In this document: piece after piece, positions 22,740 through 33,272 of the stretch
Layout of the letters: every line of letters begins with the position of its first letter
How positions within the stretch are numbered: position 1 is the first letter of the stretch
Assembly: GCF_014077625.1 (NCBI RefSeq)
Contig: NZ_JACFXU010000013.1
Location: 186,001 to 250,000 of the forward strand
Origin: Sediminihaliea albiluteola
GTDB taxonomy: Bacteria > Pseudomonadota > Gammaproteobacteria > Pseudomonadales > Halieaceae
DNA length: 64,000 bases
Direction of reading: 5' to 3'
Made by a program: the position numbers and the translations under genes
Notes under the pieces: generated by a model
The model's input: only the letters and a program-made list of their open reading frames with translations
What the model was told of the DNA's origin: nothing
The model's database searches: none

Positions 22740-23558
22740 GTGCCAAGAGCGCTGTTCTGCAGCTTACTGCTGCTTTGCCTCGCTGGCTGTGGCGGCAATC
22801 CACCGGCGCCGGTTGAAGACCGCAATTATCCTGCTGACAGCTCGCGGCCGCTGGTTCTGCAGCGCGGTGGCAGCCTCGGTTCAGGGCAGTACGCGGTAAA
22901 ACGCGGTGACACCTTGTACTCAATAGCTTGGCGGCATGGGCTCGATTTTCGCGCCTTGGCGGCGGCTAACAAAATACCTGCTCCCTATACCATTTATCCT
23001 GGGCAAATACTGCAGTTGCGTGAGGGGGCGCTCCCCTCATCTGGCAAAGTTGCCGCTAAAAAGCCTGTGGCAAAAGCGCAGCCTAAGCCGAGTACTACGA
23101 CTCAGAAAACAGCGCCACCCCCTTCAACCGTGCCTGAGGAAAAGCCCCTTAAGCCCTCACCCGCGCGCACAGCGCTTCCTCCCCGCGCTCCAGTCAGCGC
23201 TTGGCGCTGGCCCTCAAGCGGTAAAGTCGTGCGAGGATTCTCAGCTTCTCTGCACAAGGGCATCGATATTGCGGGAACGCGTGGCGAGCCGGTAGAGGCA
23301 GTTGCCGATGGTGTGGTGGTTTATGCCGGTACCGGTATAGCCGGTTTTGGTGAGCTATTAATCGTCAAACACAACGACACTTACCTCAGTGCTTATGGCC
23401 ACAATGAGCGTTTGCTGGTGCCTGAAGGCGCCACGGTTCGCGCTGGTCAGAAAATTGCTGAAAAAGGTAATACCGGCACCGACAGCGTGAAGCTACATTT
23501 TGAAATCCGTAAAGAGGGGCGGCCAGTCGACCCCCTGCGCTTGTTGCCAAAGCGTTAA
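22740..23558 (+). CDS. nlpD: NlpD-like lipoprotein, LysM plus degenerate LytM domain
   Basis: Outer-membrane lipoprotein that activates the amidase AmiC during cell separation. From GTG 22740 (272 residues; AAGGAA site 9 nt upstream) the signal ends in LAGC with the lipidated Cys near residue 17. A LysM domain follows (YAVKRGDTLYSIAWRHG to YPGQILQL), then a Pro/Lys/Thr-rich linker, then an M23-type domain (HKGIDIAGTRGEPV to LHFEIRKEGRPVDPL). The first His of the catalytic HxH motif is replaced by Lys (VKLHFE), as expected for an activator without hydrolase activity. It precedes rpoS, the standard position; rpoS promoters often lie inside this gene. Confidence 0.95.
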   Translation: MPRALFCSLLLLCLAGCGGNPPAPVEDRNYPADSSRPLVLQRGGSLGSGQYAVKRGDTLYSIAWRHGLDFRALAAANKIPAPYTIYPGQILQLREGALPSSGKVAAKKPVAKAQPKPSTTTQKTAPPPSTVPEEKPLKPSPARTALPPRAPVSAWRWPSSGKVVRGFSASLHKGIDIAGTRGEPVEAVADGVVVYAGTGIAGFGELLIVKHNDTYLSAYGHNERLLVPEGATVRAGQKIAEKGNTGTDSVKLHFEIRKEGRPVDPLRLLPKR

Positions 23559-23707
23559 ATCGCCCCCAATCCAATTATTCAGTCCAGCCGGCATTAGCTG
23601 CCACTAATCTTCCTGCGGCCTCTTGATAAAGATATTGCTCCTGAGGTATTCTGTCAGACCGGCGGTAGAAAACTCTTATTACCCGTAGAATAATAACGAG
23701 GTACATC

Positions 23708-24754
23708 ATGGAAGTGGACGCGCCAAAAAGAAGCCCGAGACGGATTTCGTCAAGGAGCAACACCCTTAGCCCCGCCAGCAAATCTGCTGCGAAGCCCCCA
23801 CACTACAATCAAAAAATAGCCTCTCCTAAACCTCCGTCAAGCACTACAACTGATCAGGCAAGCGATTTAAGTGTAGACAATAGCTTTCAGCGAGCTAAAC
23901 AACTATCACGCCGCTCTGAGAAATCCTTGGATGCAACGCAGTTGTATTTGAATGAAATTGGTTATTCGCCACTGCTCACGGCGGAGGAAGAGAAGTATTT
24001 TGCCCGGCTGGCTCGTCAGGGAGACGAGGCGAGTCGTCAGCGCATGATTGAAAGTAACTTGCGCCTTGTGGTGAAAATTTCTCGCCGCTATATCAACCGC
24101 GGGTTGACCCTACTCGACCTGATTGAAGAGGGCAATTTAGGTTTGATTCGCGCAGTGGAGAAGTTTGACCCTGAACGCGGTTTCCGTTTTTCGACTTACG
24201 CAACCTGGTGGATTAGGCAGACCATTGAGCGCGGGATTATGAACCAAACCCGTACCATTCGCCTGCCGATTCATGTGGTTAAAGAGCTCAATGTGTATTT
24301 GCGTGCGGCGCGAGAATTGACTCAAAAACTCGATCACGAACCCAGAGCTGAAGAAATTGCTGAGATGCTCGATAAGCCGCTGGAAGATGTGATTCGAGTA
24401 TTGGGTCTAAACGAGCGGGTGACCTCGGTCGACTTGCCTGTCGGGCCAGATTCCGACAAAACAGTGGTTGATACCATTGCCGATACGCAGGTTTCAGATC
24501 CCTCCAAGTTACTCCAGGAAGAGGACATGCAAGACAGTGTGAGCCTTTGGCTGGAGGCGTTGCCGGATAAGCAGCGCGAAGTGGTGTCCCGTCGTTTTGG
24601 TTTGCGCGGCCATGAAAGCAGCACCTTAGAGCAGGTTGGCCAAGAGATCGGTTTAACGCGAGAGCGTGTGCGTCAAATACAAGTTGAGGCCCTGCGCCGC
24701 TTGCGCTCTATGATAGAAACCGAGGGCTTGAGCAGCGAATCCTTGTTCAACTAG
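23708..24754 (+). CDS. rpoS: RNA polymerase sigma factor RpoS
   Basis: Stationary-phase and general-stress sigma factor. The first 75 residues are divergent, basic and Ser-rich. After them the family core starts at [19 protein letters not shown]. Region 2 ([37 protein letters not shown]), region 3 and region 4 ([31 protein letters not shown]) are complete and almost identical to Pseudomonas RpoS. ATG 23708 has an ACGAGG site. The protein is 348 residues, slightly longer than E. coli RpoS because of its N-terminal extension. A strong bidirectional terminator follows. Confidence 0.97.
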   Translation: MEVDAPKRSPRRISSRSNTLSPASKSAAKPPHYNQKIASPKPPSSTTTDQASDLSVDNSFQRAKQLSRRSEKSLDATQLYLNEIGYSPLLTAEEEKYFARLARQGDEASRQRMIESNLRLVVKISRRYINRGLTLLDLIEEGNLGLIRAVEKFDPERGFRFSTYATWWIRQTIERGIMNQTRTIRLPIHVVKELNVYLRAARELTQKLDHEPRAEEIAEMLDKPLEDVIRVLGLNERVTSVDLPVGPDSDKTVVDTIADTQVSDPSKLLQEEDMQDSVSLWLEALPDKQREVVSRRFGLRGHESSTLEQVGQEIGLTRERVRQIQVEALRRLRSMIETEGLSSESLFN

Positions 24755-24790
24755 CAGTCTTTAGGCTTGGCTTAATATTCTGCGGGCATA

Positions 24791-24817
24791 AAAAAACCTG
24801 CTTTCGGCAGGTTTTTT
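24791..24817. terminator. Bidirectional terminator between rpoS and fdxA
   Basis: A perfect 11-bp inverted repeat (24791-24801 with 24807-24817) has the loop TTTCG. The stem is flanked by A6 on the left and T7 on the right, so it can end rpoS transcription on the plus strand and fdxA transcription on the minus strand (fdxA stop 20 nt away). Confidence 0.93.
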
Positions 24818-24836
24818 TATGATCGAGTAGCAGCGA

Positions 24837-25160
24837 TTAACGCTCGAGTAACTCAAGTTTGTTGGGCTTGTTTGCCCACTCTTCAGCGTCTGCAGGTGGC
24901 TCTTTCATCTCGGTGATGTTCGGCCACACTTCAGCGAGCTCGGCGTTCAGTTCCAGAAAGACCTGCTGATCTTCCGGTAGCTCATCTTCCGAGTAAATGG
25001 CATCCACTGGGCATTCCGGCTCACACAGTGCACAATCGATGCATTCGTCGGGATGAATTACCAGAAAGTTGGGGCCTTCGTAGAAACAATCTACGGGACA
25101 TACTTCCACACAATCAGTGTGCTTACACTTGATACACTGTTCACCAACAACAAAAGTCAT
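24837..25160 (-). CDS. fdxA: Seven-iron ferredoxin FdxA
   Basis: A small electron-transfer protein with one [3Fe-4S] and one [4Fe-4S] cluster. The two Cys motifs are [17 protein letters not shown] (the extra spacing before CPVDC marks the 7Fe type) and [16 protein letters not shown]. From ATG 25160 the protein has 107 residues and starts [12 protein letters not shown], as in Pseudomonas and Azotobacter FdxI; an upstream in-frame start at 25184 is unlikely. It lies in the usual place between rpoS and mutS and may be co-transcribed with mutS. Confidence 0.96.
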   Translation of the reverse strand: MTFVVGEQCIKCKHTDCVEVCPVDCFYEGPNFLVIHPDECIDCALCEPECPVDAIYSEDELPEDQQVFLELNAELAEVWPNITEMKEPPADAEEWANKPNKLELLER

Positions 25161-25234
25161 GCTGTAACCGCCTTCTGGGCCCAAGTTGAAAGGGCGCGTA
25201 GTGTACCCCCTGAGCCAGCAAATTTGAAGTCCCT

Positions 25235-27817
25235 TTAATTGAGCAATGCCTTTAAGCGGTAGAGTGTATCGAGTGCCGCCCGAGGGCTTAAGTCGTCAAT
25301 ATCCAGCGCTTCCAGCTCAATGACTGCCGGGTGTGGCTCGGCAGAGCCAAACAGCTCTGCCTGAGCCGGGGGCGCAGAGGCAAGGCTGGCGTTGGCTGCC
25401 GCGCGGCCAGTTTCAAGCTCTTCCAGCTTGTGCTGGGCAGCTTGCAGCACGGCATCTGGGATGCCGGCCAGCTTGGCTACTTGCAAACCGTAACTGCGGT
25501 TGGCCGGGCCCTCTTGAATGTTATGCAGGAAGACCACGTGATCTTGGTGCTCTGTGGCGCCCAGATGAACGTTAGCCATTGTTTGACACTGCTCTGGCAG
25601 GGCGGTGAGCTCAAAATAGTGAGTTGAAAACAAGGTAAAGGCCCGCACTGAGCGGGCCAGGGCGACTGCGGCCGCCCAAGCCAAGCTCAGTCCATCAAAG
25701 GTGCTGGTGCCGCGACCTACCTCATCCATGAGTACCAAACTGCGCGGCGTGGCGTTGTGCAAAATATTGGCCGTTTCGGTCATCTCCACCATAAAAGTGG
25801 AGCGGCCACTGGCTAAATCATCAGAGGAGCCAATGCGGGTAAAAATGCGGTCAATAGGGGCTAGTCGTGCCGCTTGGGCAGGGACAAAGCTGCCAATGTG
25901 AGCCAGTAGAGCGATCACCGCATTCTGGCGCATATAGGTCGATTTACCGCCCATATTGGGACCGGTAATCAGCAGCATGCGCCGCTGATCGTTGAGCAGG
26001 GTGTCATTGGCAATAAAGGGCTCTTCTAGCACTTGCTCAACCACTAAGTGGCGCCCCTGGCTAACTTCAAAGAGCTGCTCTTGGCAGAACTGTGGCCGGC
26101 ACATGCGCAGGCTGTCAGCGCGCTCGGCTAAATTCGCCAAGACATCAATTTCGGCTACAGCGGCAGCGCTATCTTGCAGGCTGGCGAGCTCTTTATTCAG
26201 CGTCTCTATTAAAGCCTCATAGAGTGCTTTTTCTCTTGCTAAGGCGCGGCTTTTACTCGATAGCGCCTTGTCCTCAAAGGTTTTTAGCTCTGGCGTAATA
26301 AAACGCTCGGCATTTTTAAGGGTTTGGCGCCGGACATAGCTGTCGGGGGCGCGGTCGGACTGGGCGCGACTGATTTCGATGTAATAGCCGTGCACCCGGT
26401 TGTAGCCGACTTTGAGTGTGGAGATGCCAGTAGCTTGGCGCTCTCGTTGTTCTATTTCCAGCAGGTAGTTGCCGGCGTTGCTACTGATCTGGCGCAGCTC
26501 ATCTAATTCGGCATCATAGCCCTCAGCGATAACGCCGCCATCGCGAATCACCACTGGCGGATTTTCGACAATGGCCCTTTGCAGCAACTCCACCAGCGCC
26601 GGGTATTCAGCACATTGTTGTGACAGCGCCTCTAGGCGCGCGGCGGCTTGCGTTTGGTCCAGCTCACTGCGCAGCTGGGGAAGTGCTGCTAAAGAGGCGC
26701 AGAGTCTGGATAAATCCCGTGGTCGGGCCGAGCGCAAGGCCACTCGGGATAGAATACGCTCCATATCACCGACCGGTTTCAGTGCCTTGCGCAAGGACTC
26801 ATAACGATAGTTGTCGCAGAGCGCGGCAATGGCCTGCTGTCGCCCTTCAAGTATTGTGATGTCGGTTAGCGGGCGGTGTAGCCAGCGCCGCAGCAGGCGA
26901 CTACCCATGGCGGTCACGCAGCGATCCATCACCGAAAGTAGGGTGTTGCTATCGCCACCGGCCAAGTTGATGTCAATTTCTAGGTTGCGCCGGGTGGCGG
27001 CATCGAGGATCACGCTGTCGGCGCGGTTTTCGTGGCTGATACTGCGGATATGGGGCAGGCTGCTGCGCTGAGTATCTTTAACGTACTGCAGTAGGCAGCC
27101 GGCGGCGCCGATGGCTAGCGGCAGAGCATCGCAGCCAAAACCCTTTAAATCATGGGTTTGAAACTGCGTGTTCAGCGCCCGACGTGCGCTTTCTAAATCA
27201 AACTCCCATTCAGGCTGCGCCCGTGCGCCGCGTCGCTCAGTCACCACCGGTAGCGACAGTGTTTCACAGTGTAGTGTTTCGGCCGGGTTGAGGCGCTGTA
27301 ATTCGCCGGCAAGGGCCTCTTCGCCCTGCAGCTCCATGGCGCGGAAGCGACCGCTGGCTAGGTCCAGATAAGCCAAGCCGTAGTGTTCCCCTTGGCTGTT
27401 AATGGCCAGCAGCAGATTCTCTACCCGGTCTTCCAGCAGTGCCTCATCACTCAAGGTGCCAGGCGTAACCACCCGCACCACCTTGCGCTCCACCGGGCCC
27501 TTACTGGTCGCCGGATCGCCGGTTTGTTCACAGATCGCCACCGAGATACCGGCGCGCACCAAGCGTGCCAGATAAGCTTCCGCAGCGTGATAGGGCACCC
27601 CAGCCATCGGGATTGGCTGGCCACTGGACTTACCCCGAGCGGTCAGAGTGATATCGAGAATCTCCGCCGCGCGCTTGGCGTCATCATTGAACAACTCGTA
27701 AAAATCCCCCATACGGTAGAACAGCAAGTCGTTGGGGTGCTCGGCTTTAATGCGCAGGTATTGGCGCATCATGGGGGTGTGTTGCTGCTCTGTGGATTTA
27801 GGGCTGTCGTTTTTCAA
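25235..27817 (-). CDS. mutS: DNA mismatch repair ATPase MutS
   Basis: Recognises mismatches and starts methyl-directed repair with MutL. The 860-residue protein has the mismatch-binding Phe-x-Glu segment in [13 protein letters not shown] near residue 35, the clamp and lever regions, and the ABC-type ATPase with Walker [10 protein letters not shown] and Walker B/D-loop [15 protein letters not shown]. The C-terminal dimer region is present. The best start is TTG 27817, which gives the E. coli-like lead-in before HTPMMRQYL, but its ribosome site is poor, so the exact start is uncertain. Confidence 0.96.
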   Translation of the reverse strand: MKNDSPKSTEQQHTPMMRQYLRIKAEHPNDLLFYRMGDFYELFNDDAKRAAEILDITLTARGKSSGQPIPMAGVPYHAAEAYLARLVRAGISVAICEQTGDPATSKGPVERKVVRVVTPGTLSDEALLEDRVENLLLAINSQGEHYGLAYLDLASGRFRAMELQGEEALAGELQRLNPAETLHCETLSLPVVTERRGARAQPEWEFDLESARRALNTQFQTHDLKGFGCDALPLAIGAAGCLLQYVKDTQRSSLPHIRSISHENRADSVILDAATRRNLEIDINLAGGDSNTLLSVMDRCVTAMGSRLLRRWLHRPLTDITILEGRQQAIAALCDNYRYESLRKALKPVGDMERILSRVALRSARPRDLSRLCASLAALPQLRSELDQTQAAARLEALSQQCAEYPALVELLQRAIVENPPVVIRDGGVIAEGYDAELDELRQISSNAGNYLLEIEQRERQATGISTLKVGYNRVHGYYIEISRAQSDRAPDSYVRRQTLKNAERFITPELKTFEDKALSSKSRALAREKALYEALIETLNKELASLQDSAAAVAEIDVLANLAERADSLRMCRPQFCQEQLFEVSQGRHLVVEQVLEEPFIANDTLLNDQRRMLLITGPNMGGKSTYMRQNAVIALLAHIGSFVPAQAARLAPIDRIFTRIGSSDDLASGRSTFMVEMTETANILHNATPRSLVLMDEVGRGTSTFDGLSLAWAAAVALARSVRAFTLFSTHYFELTALPEQCQTMANVHLGATEHQDHVVFLHNIQEGPANRSYGLQVAKLAGIPDAVLQAAQHKLEELETGRAAANASLASAPPAQAELFGSAEPHPAVIELEALDIDDLSPRAALDTLYRLKALLN

Positions 27818-27901
27818 GATAGGGTCTACTACTAATTACGTGGAATGGAACTCGCCGCACACAGTACCAGTTTCGGGCACTAGACAGTAGTTCCAGCTGC
27901 T

Positions 27902-29152
27902 TCAAATCTCTTGCCTGTTTGTTAGCATCAGCCTTTTATGGCCGCGGTATAAGCCATAACTGGCCGCCAAACTCAGCGCCGCAAAACTGAGCAGGACGGG
28001 CACAAAGCCGAATATATCCGCAAGGGCGCCCATGCCAAAGCTGCCCAGTGCCGGCGCGGCCATGGTGGCGACGGCCCAGAGGCTCAACACGCGGCCGCGG
28101 AACTCATCACTTACCTGCAACTGGGCCAGTGCCTGACAGCCGGTGCCGGCCATGGTGGTGGCCATAGCCAGTAGCAAAACAATGGCCCCCACGCTCCAAA
28201 TGCCACTGGCCCAGTATATGGGGGCTAGGACAAGGGAGCTGGCGGCGAGGCTAATTAGCACCATGTGCAGCAGGGCTTGATCATCACTGCGATAACGAGT
28301 CAGCAGTAGGCCGCCGCAGATTGAGCCGGCGCCAGCGGCGGCGGTCAAGGTGGCTAGCGTGGTGGCATTGCCCTCGAGCAGTCGCCCGGAAACTGCCGGC
28401 AGCAACTCGATCACGGTGCGCCCGAGGATGCCGTTGACCAAGGTAAACAACAGGATCAAGCGAATCAGTGGACTGCGCCTAGCGAAACGCAGGCCTTCGC
28501 CTAACTGTTCAAGCACTGAGCTGCGCGTGGCTTGCTGGGCGCCGCGAATACCTCGCACCCGCAGCAGTGCGGTGAAGGCGCCCGCAAAGAGTAAGGAGGA
28601 GGCCAGAAACGCGCTGGCGGCACTGGCGCTGCTGAGTAATGCACCGGCTGCGGCGGGCCCCAAAATGCGCGACAGATTGAACATGATGGCCGAGAGACCA
28701 ATGGTTCCGGGTAGGGCGTCACGGCTGACTAAGCGGGGAATGAGGGCCAGGCGCAGGGGTTGATGAGCGGCGCTGATGCTGCCTAGTAATAGGGTCATGC
28801 TCAACAGCCAAGTCAGAGAAAACCAGCCGTAGTGCATGACCAGGCCGGCGACAGCGGCCAGCACCGCTTGAGAAGAGAGTGTCACTAATAAACCGTTGCG
28901 CGGACTTACTCGGTCTGAGACCACGCCAAACAGCGGCGATAGCACAAAGCTGGGCAACAGCATCAAGGCGCTGGCAATGCCGACCCAAAGCGCTGCATGG
29001 CTTAAGTCCCAAGCGATCCAGCCGAGTAGGAAGCGAGTGATCCAAGTGCCCATGGTGGACAGCGATGAGGCTAAAAAATAGCGACGGAACAGGGGTTCGG
29101 CCAGTGCTGAAAGGCTTTTGCTAGGATGGTTTTTGGTGGCTGTAGCTGGCAT
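27902..29152 (-). CDS. MFS transporter (EntS-like MFS_3 family)
   Basis: A 416-residue major-facilitator protein with about 12 hydrophobic helices. The N-terminal FRRYFLASSLSTMGTWI and the loop GVVSDRVSPRNGLL (MFS motif A region) fit the MFS_3 group that includes EntS and several drug exporters. The C-terminal half contains FRGRVLSLWAVATMAAPALG, a second conserved MFS_3 block. The ribosome site before ATG 29152 is weak. The substrate cannot be named. It stands alone between mutS and the divergent cbpA. Confidence 0.88.
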   Translation of the reverse strand: MPATATKNHPSKSLSALAEPLFRRYFLASSLSTMGTWITRFLLGWIAWDLSHAALWVGIASALMLLPSFVLSPLFGVVSDRVSPRNGLLVTLSSQAVLAAVAGLVMHYGWFSLTWLLSMTLLLGSISAAHQPLRLALIPRLVSRDALPGTIGLSAIMFNLSRILGPAAAGALLSSASAASAFLASSLLFAGAFTALLRVRGIRGAQQATRSSVLEQLGEGLRFARRSPLIRLILLFTLVNGILGRTVIELLPAVSGRLLEGNATTLATLTAAAGAGSICGGLLLTRYRSDDQALLHMVLISLAASSLVLAPIYWASGIWSVGAIVLLLAMATTMAGTGCQALAQLQVSDEFRGRVLSLWAVATMAAPALGSFGMGALADIFGFVPVLLSFAALSLAASYGLYRGHKRLMLTNRQEI

Positions 29153-29345
29153 TCGACAGGGTGTTTTCAGTGGCTAGTCACTCTAGCGTCTACACTGTTA
29201 GCTGGCAATGCAGAGACTTGTATTTTAAGCCTTTAGCACCCATATATTAGCTATCAAATAGAGGCTGTGCTCGTTGTTGAAAGTGATTGCAGCTGCAAGG
29301 CGCTGCCCCCTTGAGGGGCGACTACAAGGATGAGTGGAAAGTACT

Positions 29346-30293
29346 ATGGAGTTTAAAGATTACTACAAGATACTTGGCGTGGAGCCGAGTGCGGAAAAGG
29401 CTGATATTAAAAAAGCCTACCGCAAGCTGGCGCGCAAATATCACCCCGATCTCAATCCGGGCGATGATGCAGAGGCCAAATTTAAGGAAGTTGCTGAGGC
29501 ATGGGAGGTGTTGGGGAATGACCAGCGCCGCGCAGAGTTTGATGAATTGCGTCGCTATGGTGGCAGACCTGGCGGGGGCTTTGAGCCGCCACCTAACTGG
29601 CGCTCTCATGCCAGAGCTGGATCTGGCGCAGAGGCGCAGTTTAGTGGCGACTTCTCTGACTTCTTTAGCTCAATATTTGGTGATGGTTTTGCCCCTGGGG
29701 CGGGCCAAACCGGCGGCGGCCTGCGTGGGCAGGATGTCGAGATAGAGATGCCCATTTTCCTCGAAGAAACCATCGAAGATACCCGCAAGCCGCTGGAATA
29801 TGACTTACCCGTGATTGAAAATGGCCGGCGTACGACTCGGCGTAAATCGCTCAAGGTCACCATTCCGGCGGGGGTTGCTGAAGGCGAGCGTATTCGCTTA
29901 AAGGGCCAGGGTGGCGCGGGGCAAGGCGGCGCGCCCGACGGCGATTTGTATTTACATATACGCTTAGTGCCTCATCCCCAGTTTGATGTGGAGGGCTCTG
30001 ATCTATTGCTCACTGTACCGCTAGCCCCTTGGGAGGCAGCATTAGGTGCTAAAGTGACGGTGCCGACCCTGGAGGGCAAGATTTCTCTAACAGTGGCGCC
30101 GGGCAGCCAGTCGGGTACTAAACTGCGTGTGAGGGGCAAGGGTTTGCGCAACAAACAGGGGCGCGGTGATTTATTTGCGGTGCTCAAAGTGGTAATGCCT
30201 ACTACGAATAACGACAAGACCCGAGATTTGTGGCGGCAGTTGAGCGAAGAGGCAGCCTTTGAGCCACGGGCTGCATGGGAGGCGAAAGCATGA
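29346..30293 (+). CDS. cbpA: Curved DNA-binding protein CbpA, DnaJ-type co-chaperone
   Basis: A class-II J-domain protein that works with DnaK and in E. coli also binds nucleoid DNA in stationary phase. Counting from ATG 29346 (315 residues), the J-domain starts [12 protein letters not shown] and has HPD at residues 33-35 plus the CbpA-like [21 protein letters not shown] Gly/Phe-rich linker follows, then two beta-sandwich client domains (the stretch [20 protein letters not shown] and the later [11 protein letters not shown]). There is no zinc finger, which separates it from DnaJ. The upstream frame start at 29334 is rejected on the basis of the E. coli start MELKDYY. cbpM overlaps its stop. 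Confidence 0.95.
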   Translation: MEFKDYYKILGVEPSAEKADIKKAYRKLARKYHPDLNPGDDAEAKFKEVAEAWEVLGNDQRRAEFDELRRYGGRPGGGFEPPPNWRSHARAGSGAEAQFSGDFSDFFSSIFGDGFAPGAGQTGGGLRGQDVEIEMPIFLEETIEDTRKPLEYDLPVIENGRRTTRRKSLKVTIPAGVAEGERIRLKGQGGAGQGGAPDGDLYLHIRLVPHPQFDVEGSDLLLTVPLAPWEAALGAKVTVPTLEGKISLTVAPGSQSGTKLRVRGKGLRNKQGRGDLFAVLKVVMPTTNNDKTRDLWRQLSEEAAFEPRAAWEAKA

Positions 30294-30598
30294 CCAGCAG
30301 TATTTTGCACATTAGCGTACGTGAGCTTTGCGAGCATGAAGGTATTTCAGAGCAGCAGGTAACGACCATTGTCGAGTATGGGATCGCGCGGCCACTGCGT
30401 GGGCGCAATGCGCGGGACTGGGAGTTTGATACAGCCAGCGCTGGCTGGATGCAAAAGGCCCTGCGTTTACGCAGAGACCTGGAGTTAGATTGGGTGGCGA
30501 CAGCAATGCTGATCGATCTCTTGCAACAGCGCGATCAATTACACCGGGACAATCGCAACTTAAGACAGCAATTACAGCGCTTTTTGTTAGAAGACTAA
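30290..30598 (+). CDS. cbpM: CbpA modulator CbpM (MerR-like chaperone modulator)
   Basis: Small (102-residue) protein that binds the J-domain of CbpA and inhibits its co-chaperone and DNA-binding activity. It has the MerR-like helix region [25 protein letters not shown], the [25 protein letters not shown] core typical of CbpM, and a C-terminal coiled segment. ATG 30290 overlaps the cbpA stop (ATGA), so the two are translationally coupled. This pair beside recA is stable in several Pseudomonas-like genomes as far as I recall. Confidence 0.92.
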   Translation: MTSSILHISVRELCEHEGISEQQVTTIVEYGIARPLRGRNARDWEFDTASAGWMQKALRLRRDLELDWVATAMLIDLLQQRDQLHRDNRNLRQQLQRFLLED

Positions 30599-30905
30599 GC
30601 TGCAAAAGGGCTTCGCTGACTTTATGCTTCTGCGCCACTTTACTCGACGGCCTGTTTTCGCTCAGTATTAGCCGCGAAGCTCTTGAGGGCGGCTGAGTGT
30701 GTCAATTTTAGACATTTTTTAAAAGCGGCCAAAATTCATCGATTTTTGAGCTTGCAATTCAGACTCAAAGCACTGAGTATATATACAGTAGTTGGCGGCG
30801 CTGGCTAGATGCCTGAAGTCGCCAATCCCAGATTAAGCCGAACTGTCCCGCTATCCTAGATTGACTGCGGTGAGGGTTCAGCACAGCCCCACGGAGAAAG
30901 TGATT
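30599..30905. other. Intergenic region cbpM-recA
   Basis: A 307-nt gap. It holds the recA control region with an SOS box at 30771-30790. Otherwise it is AT-rich around 30710-30750, and I see no convincing small gene or terminator for cbpM. recA starts at ATG 30906, and the upstream in-frame codon at 30861 is not favoured. Confidence 0.7.
30771..30790 (+). promoter_or_regulatory. LexA binding site (SOS box) of recA
   Basis: The 20-mer CACTGAGTATATATACAGTA matches the gammaproteobacterial LexA box (core CTGT-N8-ACAG) with one mismatch: the left half is CTGA, the right half ACAG, and the centre is the usual alternating TA run. It ends 115 nt before the recA ATG, so recA is predicted to be repressed by LexA and induced by DNA damage. 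Confidence 0.88.
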
Positions 30906-31952
30906 ATGGATGCCAATAAGCAGAAAGCCCTCGATGCAGCCCTGAGCCAAATTGAGCGACAGTTCGGTAAAGGAACTGTGATGCGCATGGGTGATAGCGA
31001 GCGCGTCGCCATTCCCGCTATTTCCACCGGCTCATTGGGCTTAGATATTGCCTTGGGTATTGGCGGCCTGCCTAAAGGCCGTATCTGTGAAATTTACGGC
31101 CCTGAGTCCTCGGGTAAAACCACGCTGACTCTGCAGGTCATCGCCGAGGCGCAAAAAGCAGGCGGCACAGCGGCTTTCATCGATGCCGAGCATGCGCTGG
31201 ATCCAATCTACGCTGAAAAACTGGGCGTAAATGTCGATGACATGCTTCTGTCACAGCCTGATACCGGTGAGCAGGCACTGGAAGTGGCAGAGATGCTGGT
31301 GCGCTCTGGGGCAGTGGATGTACTGGTGGTCGACTCCGTGGCGGCATTGACACCGAAGGCGGAAATTGAAGGTGAAATGGGTGATTCCCACGTCGGTTTG
31401 CAAGCTCGCCTGCTCAGCCAAGCCATGCGCAAGCTCACTGGCGCCATCAAGCAATCGAACTGTCTGGTGATTTTCATTAACCAGATCCGGATGAAAATTG
31501 GCGTCATGTTTGGCAACCCGGAAACCACTACAGGTGGTAACGCGCTTAAGTTCTACTCTTCTGTGCGCCTAGATATTCGCCGCATCGGTGCGGTGAAGGA
31601 TGGCGACGAAGTGATCGGCAACGAAACTCGCGTCAAGGTGGTTAAGAACAAGGTGTCACCACCCTTTAAACAGGCTGAGTTCCAGATTATGTACGGCCAG
31701 GGCATCTTCCACTTGGGCGAGGTAGTAGATTGGGGGGTGAAGTTGAATCTAATTGATAAGTCCGGTGCTTGGTACGCTTACAAGGGCGATAAAATTGGTC
31801 AGGGTAAAGCTAATGCTGCTAAGTACCTGAAAGAAAACCCCCAGATTGCCGAGGAAATCGAAGCACAGATTCGGCACCAGACCATGGGCACAGCATTACC
31901 GGAGGATGCGGTAGCGGAGGCCGAAGCAGTCGAAAAAGCTGCCGCCAAGTAA
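30906..31952 (+). CDS. recA: Recombinase RecA
   Basis: The strand-exchange protein and LexA co-protease. From ATG 30906 the protein has 348 residues and starts [23 protein letters not shown]. Walker A is GPESSGKTT, Walker B is in [10 protein letters not shown], and L1/L2 DNA-binding loops are visible ([18 protein letters not shown] and [20 protein letters not shown]). The C-terminus is acidic, as usual. A LexA box lies upstream and a GC-rich terminator downstream; recX follows 223 nt later. No cinA/pncC precedes it, unlike many relatives. Confidence 0.98.
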   Translation: MDANKQKALDAALSQIERQFGKGTVMRMGDSERVAIPAISTGSLGLDIALGIGGLPKGRICEIYGPESSGKTTLTLQVIAEAQKAGGTAAFIDAEHALDPIYAEKLGVNVDDMLLSQPDTGEQALEVAEMLVRSGAVDVLVVDSVAALTPKAEIEGEMGDSHVGLQARLLSQAMRKLTGAIKQSNCLVIFINQIRMKIGVMFGNPETTTGGNALKFYSSVRLDIRRIGAVKDGDEVIGNETRVKVVKNKVSPPFKQAEFQIMYGQGIFHLGEVVDWGVKLNLIDKSGAWYAYKGDKIGQGKANAAKYLKENPQIAEEIEAQIRHQTMGTALPEDAVAEAEAVEKAAAK

Positions 31953-32056
31953 TCTCAAATAAAAGTGGCTGTCGCGGGGCTTAAGCCTTCGGCAGCCTTC
32001 AGCGCGATTGTTCAATTTGTCTACATGCTAAACACTCTCTCTAGCACTTCCCCTTG

Positions 32057-32103
32057 CGGCGCCGGGTCCACTGAGCCCACTCTCGCTCCCGGCGCCGTTT
32101 TTT
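32057..32103 (+). terminator. Rho-independent terminator of recA
   Basis: A perfect 10-bp GC-rich stem (CGGCGCCGGG 32057-32066 with CCCGGCGCCG 32088-32097) has a 21-nt loop and is followed by six T. It lies between recA and recX, so recX expression would depend on read-through, as known for E. coli recA-recX. Confidence 0.87.
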
Positions 32104-32175
32104 ATAAGCCTTCTTTGATACTCATAGCACATCAAGCTGCTCCATGGATTGCTCTTATTCAGAAAGGCTGTTGTC

Positions 32176-32670
32176 GTGCCTAAGTCGCGCAGCCAAGATG
32201 CTACAGAGGGCCGTGGGCAAGCTAATCTTAGTGCCGACAAGCCGGCCGATATCCGCTACGCGGCTATGAACTTGCTAGCTCGCCGGGAGCATTCCCGCCA
32301 GGAGTTGCGCGAAAAATTAGGGCGACGTTTTAGCGACCAACTGTTGATTGACAGTGAGTTACAGCGTTTAAGTGATGAAAACCTACAGAGTGATAGCCGC
32401 TTTGCCGAGAGTTTCGTTAGGCAGCGTGCTCTGCGTGGCTACGGCCCACTGCGACTGCGACAGGAAATGCGCCATAAAGGTCTGTCCGATGAGCAGCTAG
32501 CTCAGGCGCTAGAAGCGCTAGACATTAACTGGTATGAACTGGCCTTTGAGGTTTACCAGAAGAAATATGGCAGGAACGCCGCGCCTGATATCAAGGAAAA
32601 ATCTAAGCGTCTGCGTTTTATGCAGTACCGCGGCTTTGCCATGGAGCATTTAGAAAGCCTCTTCGATTAA
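32176..32670 (+). CDS. recX: Regulatory protein RecX
   Basis: Binds RecA filaments and limits RecA activity. From GTG 32176 (164 residues) an AGAAAGG site lies 8 nt upstream; the frame is open further to 32149 but without a better signal. The three-helix repeats typical of RecX are seen: AAMNLLARREHSRQELREKL, then SDSRFAESFVRQRALRGYGP followed by LRLRQEMRHKGLSDEQ, then the C-terminal KKYGRNA region and RFMQYRGFAMEHL. It follows recA and its terminator. Confidence 0.94.
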   Translation: MPKSRSQDATEGRGQANLSADKPADIRYAAMNLLARREHSRQELREKLGRRFSDQLLIDSELQRLSDENLQSDSRFAESFVRQRALRGYGPLRLRQEMRHKGLSDEQLAQALEALDINWYELAFEVYQKKYGRNAAPDIKEKSKRLRFMQYRGFAMEHLESLFD

Positions 32671-32783
32671 GCCTGACTAAGAATGCCTTGCAAATTTCTC
32701 TCAGGGGGCTGGGTAGAGTAAAGCTGCAAGCGTTATAATCCGACTTTGGAAAACCCTACACTTTATTCCAAAGGAGAGAATCT

Positions 32784-33233
32784 ATGTCCCTACTAGCTGA
32801 TCGACGCAAGCGGCGCATACCCTGGCATTTGTGGTTGGTTGGCGCGCTGTCGCTAGTTTGGAATAGCATTGGCGCCTTTGATTACCTAATGACAAGTACC
32901 CGCAATGAGCAGTACATGGGGCGTTTTAGTGCTGAGCTGCTTGACTACTTCTACGCGATGCCAGTTTGGGCAATTGCCTGCTGGGCCATCGCTGTTTGGT
33001 CAGGCGTATTGGGCTCTATCTTCCTGTTATTACGTAAGCGCCTTGCGGTATGGGCCTTATTTCTCTCTTTCTTGACCGCGATTGCAACAACGGTCTATGG
33101 CTTTATGTTTGCCGATCGACCGGAGGTGATGAATGAGCCCTTATCACTGCTGCTTTCAGCCATGATTGTGGTACTGGCTTTTGTGTTCTTTTTCTATGCC
33201 GGCATCATGAACAGTCGCAATATTCTGCGCTGA
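32784..33233 (+). CDS. Four-helix membrane protein of unknown function
   Basis: A 149-residue protein with a basic N-terminus (LADRRKRRIPWHLW) and four hydrophobic segments near residues 16-36, 58-80, 86-107 and 121-141. A conserved-looking NSIGAFDYLMTSTRNEQYM block comes after the first helix. Similar short proteins occur in marine proteobacteria and are sometimes labelled sugar transporter, but I see no evidence for transport. A strong AAGGAGAG ribosome site precedes ATG 32784. It is followed 39 nt later by the ThuA-like gene, with which it may form an operon. Confidence 0.82.
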   Translation: MSLLADRRKRRIPWHLWLVGALSLVWNSIGAFDYLMTSTRNEQYMGRFSAELLDYFYAMPVWAIACWAIAVWSGVLGSIFLLLRKRLAVWALFLSFLTAIATTVYGFMFADRPEVMNEPLSLLLSAMIVVLAFVFFFYAGIMNSRNILR

Positions 33234-33272
33234 GCTGATGACTGAGCATCATTGCAGGCTTTGGGGAGCACT

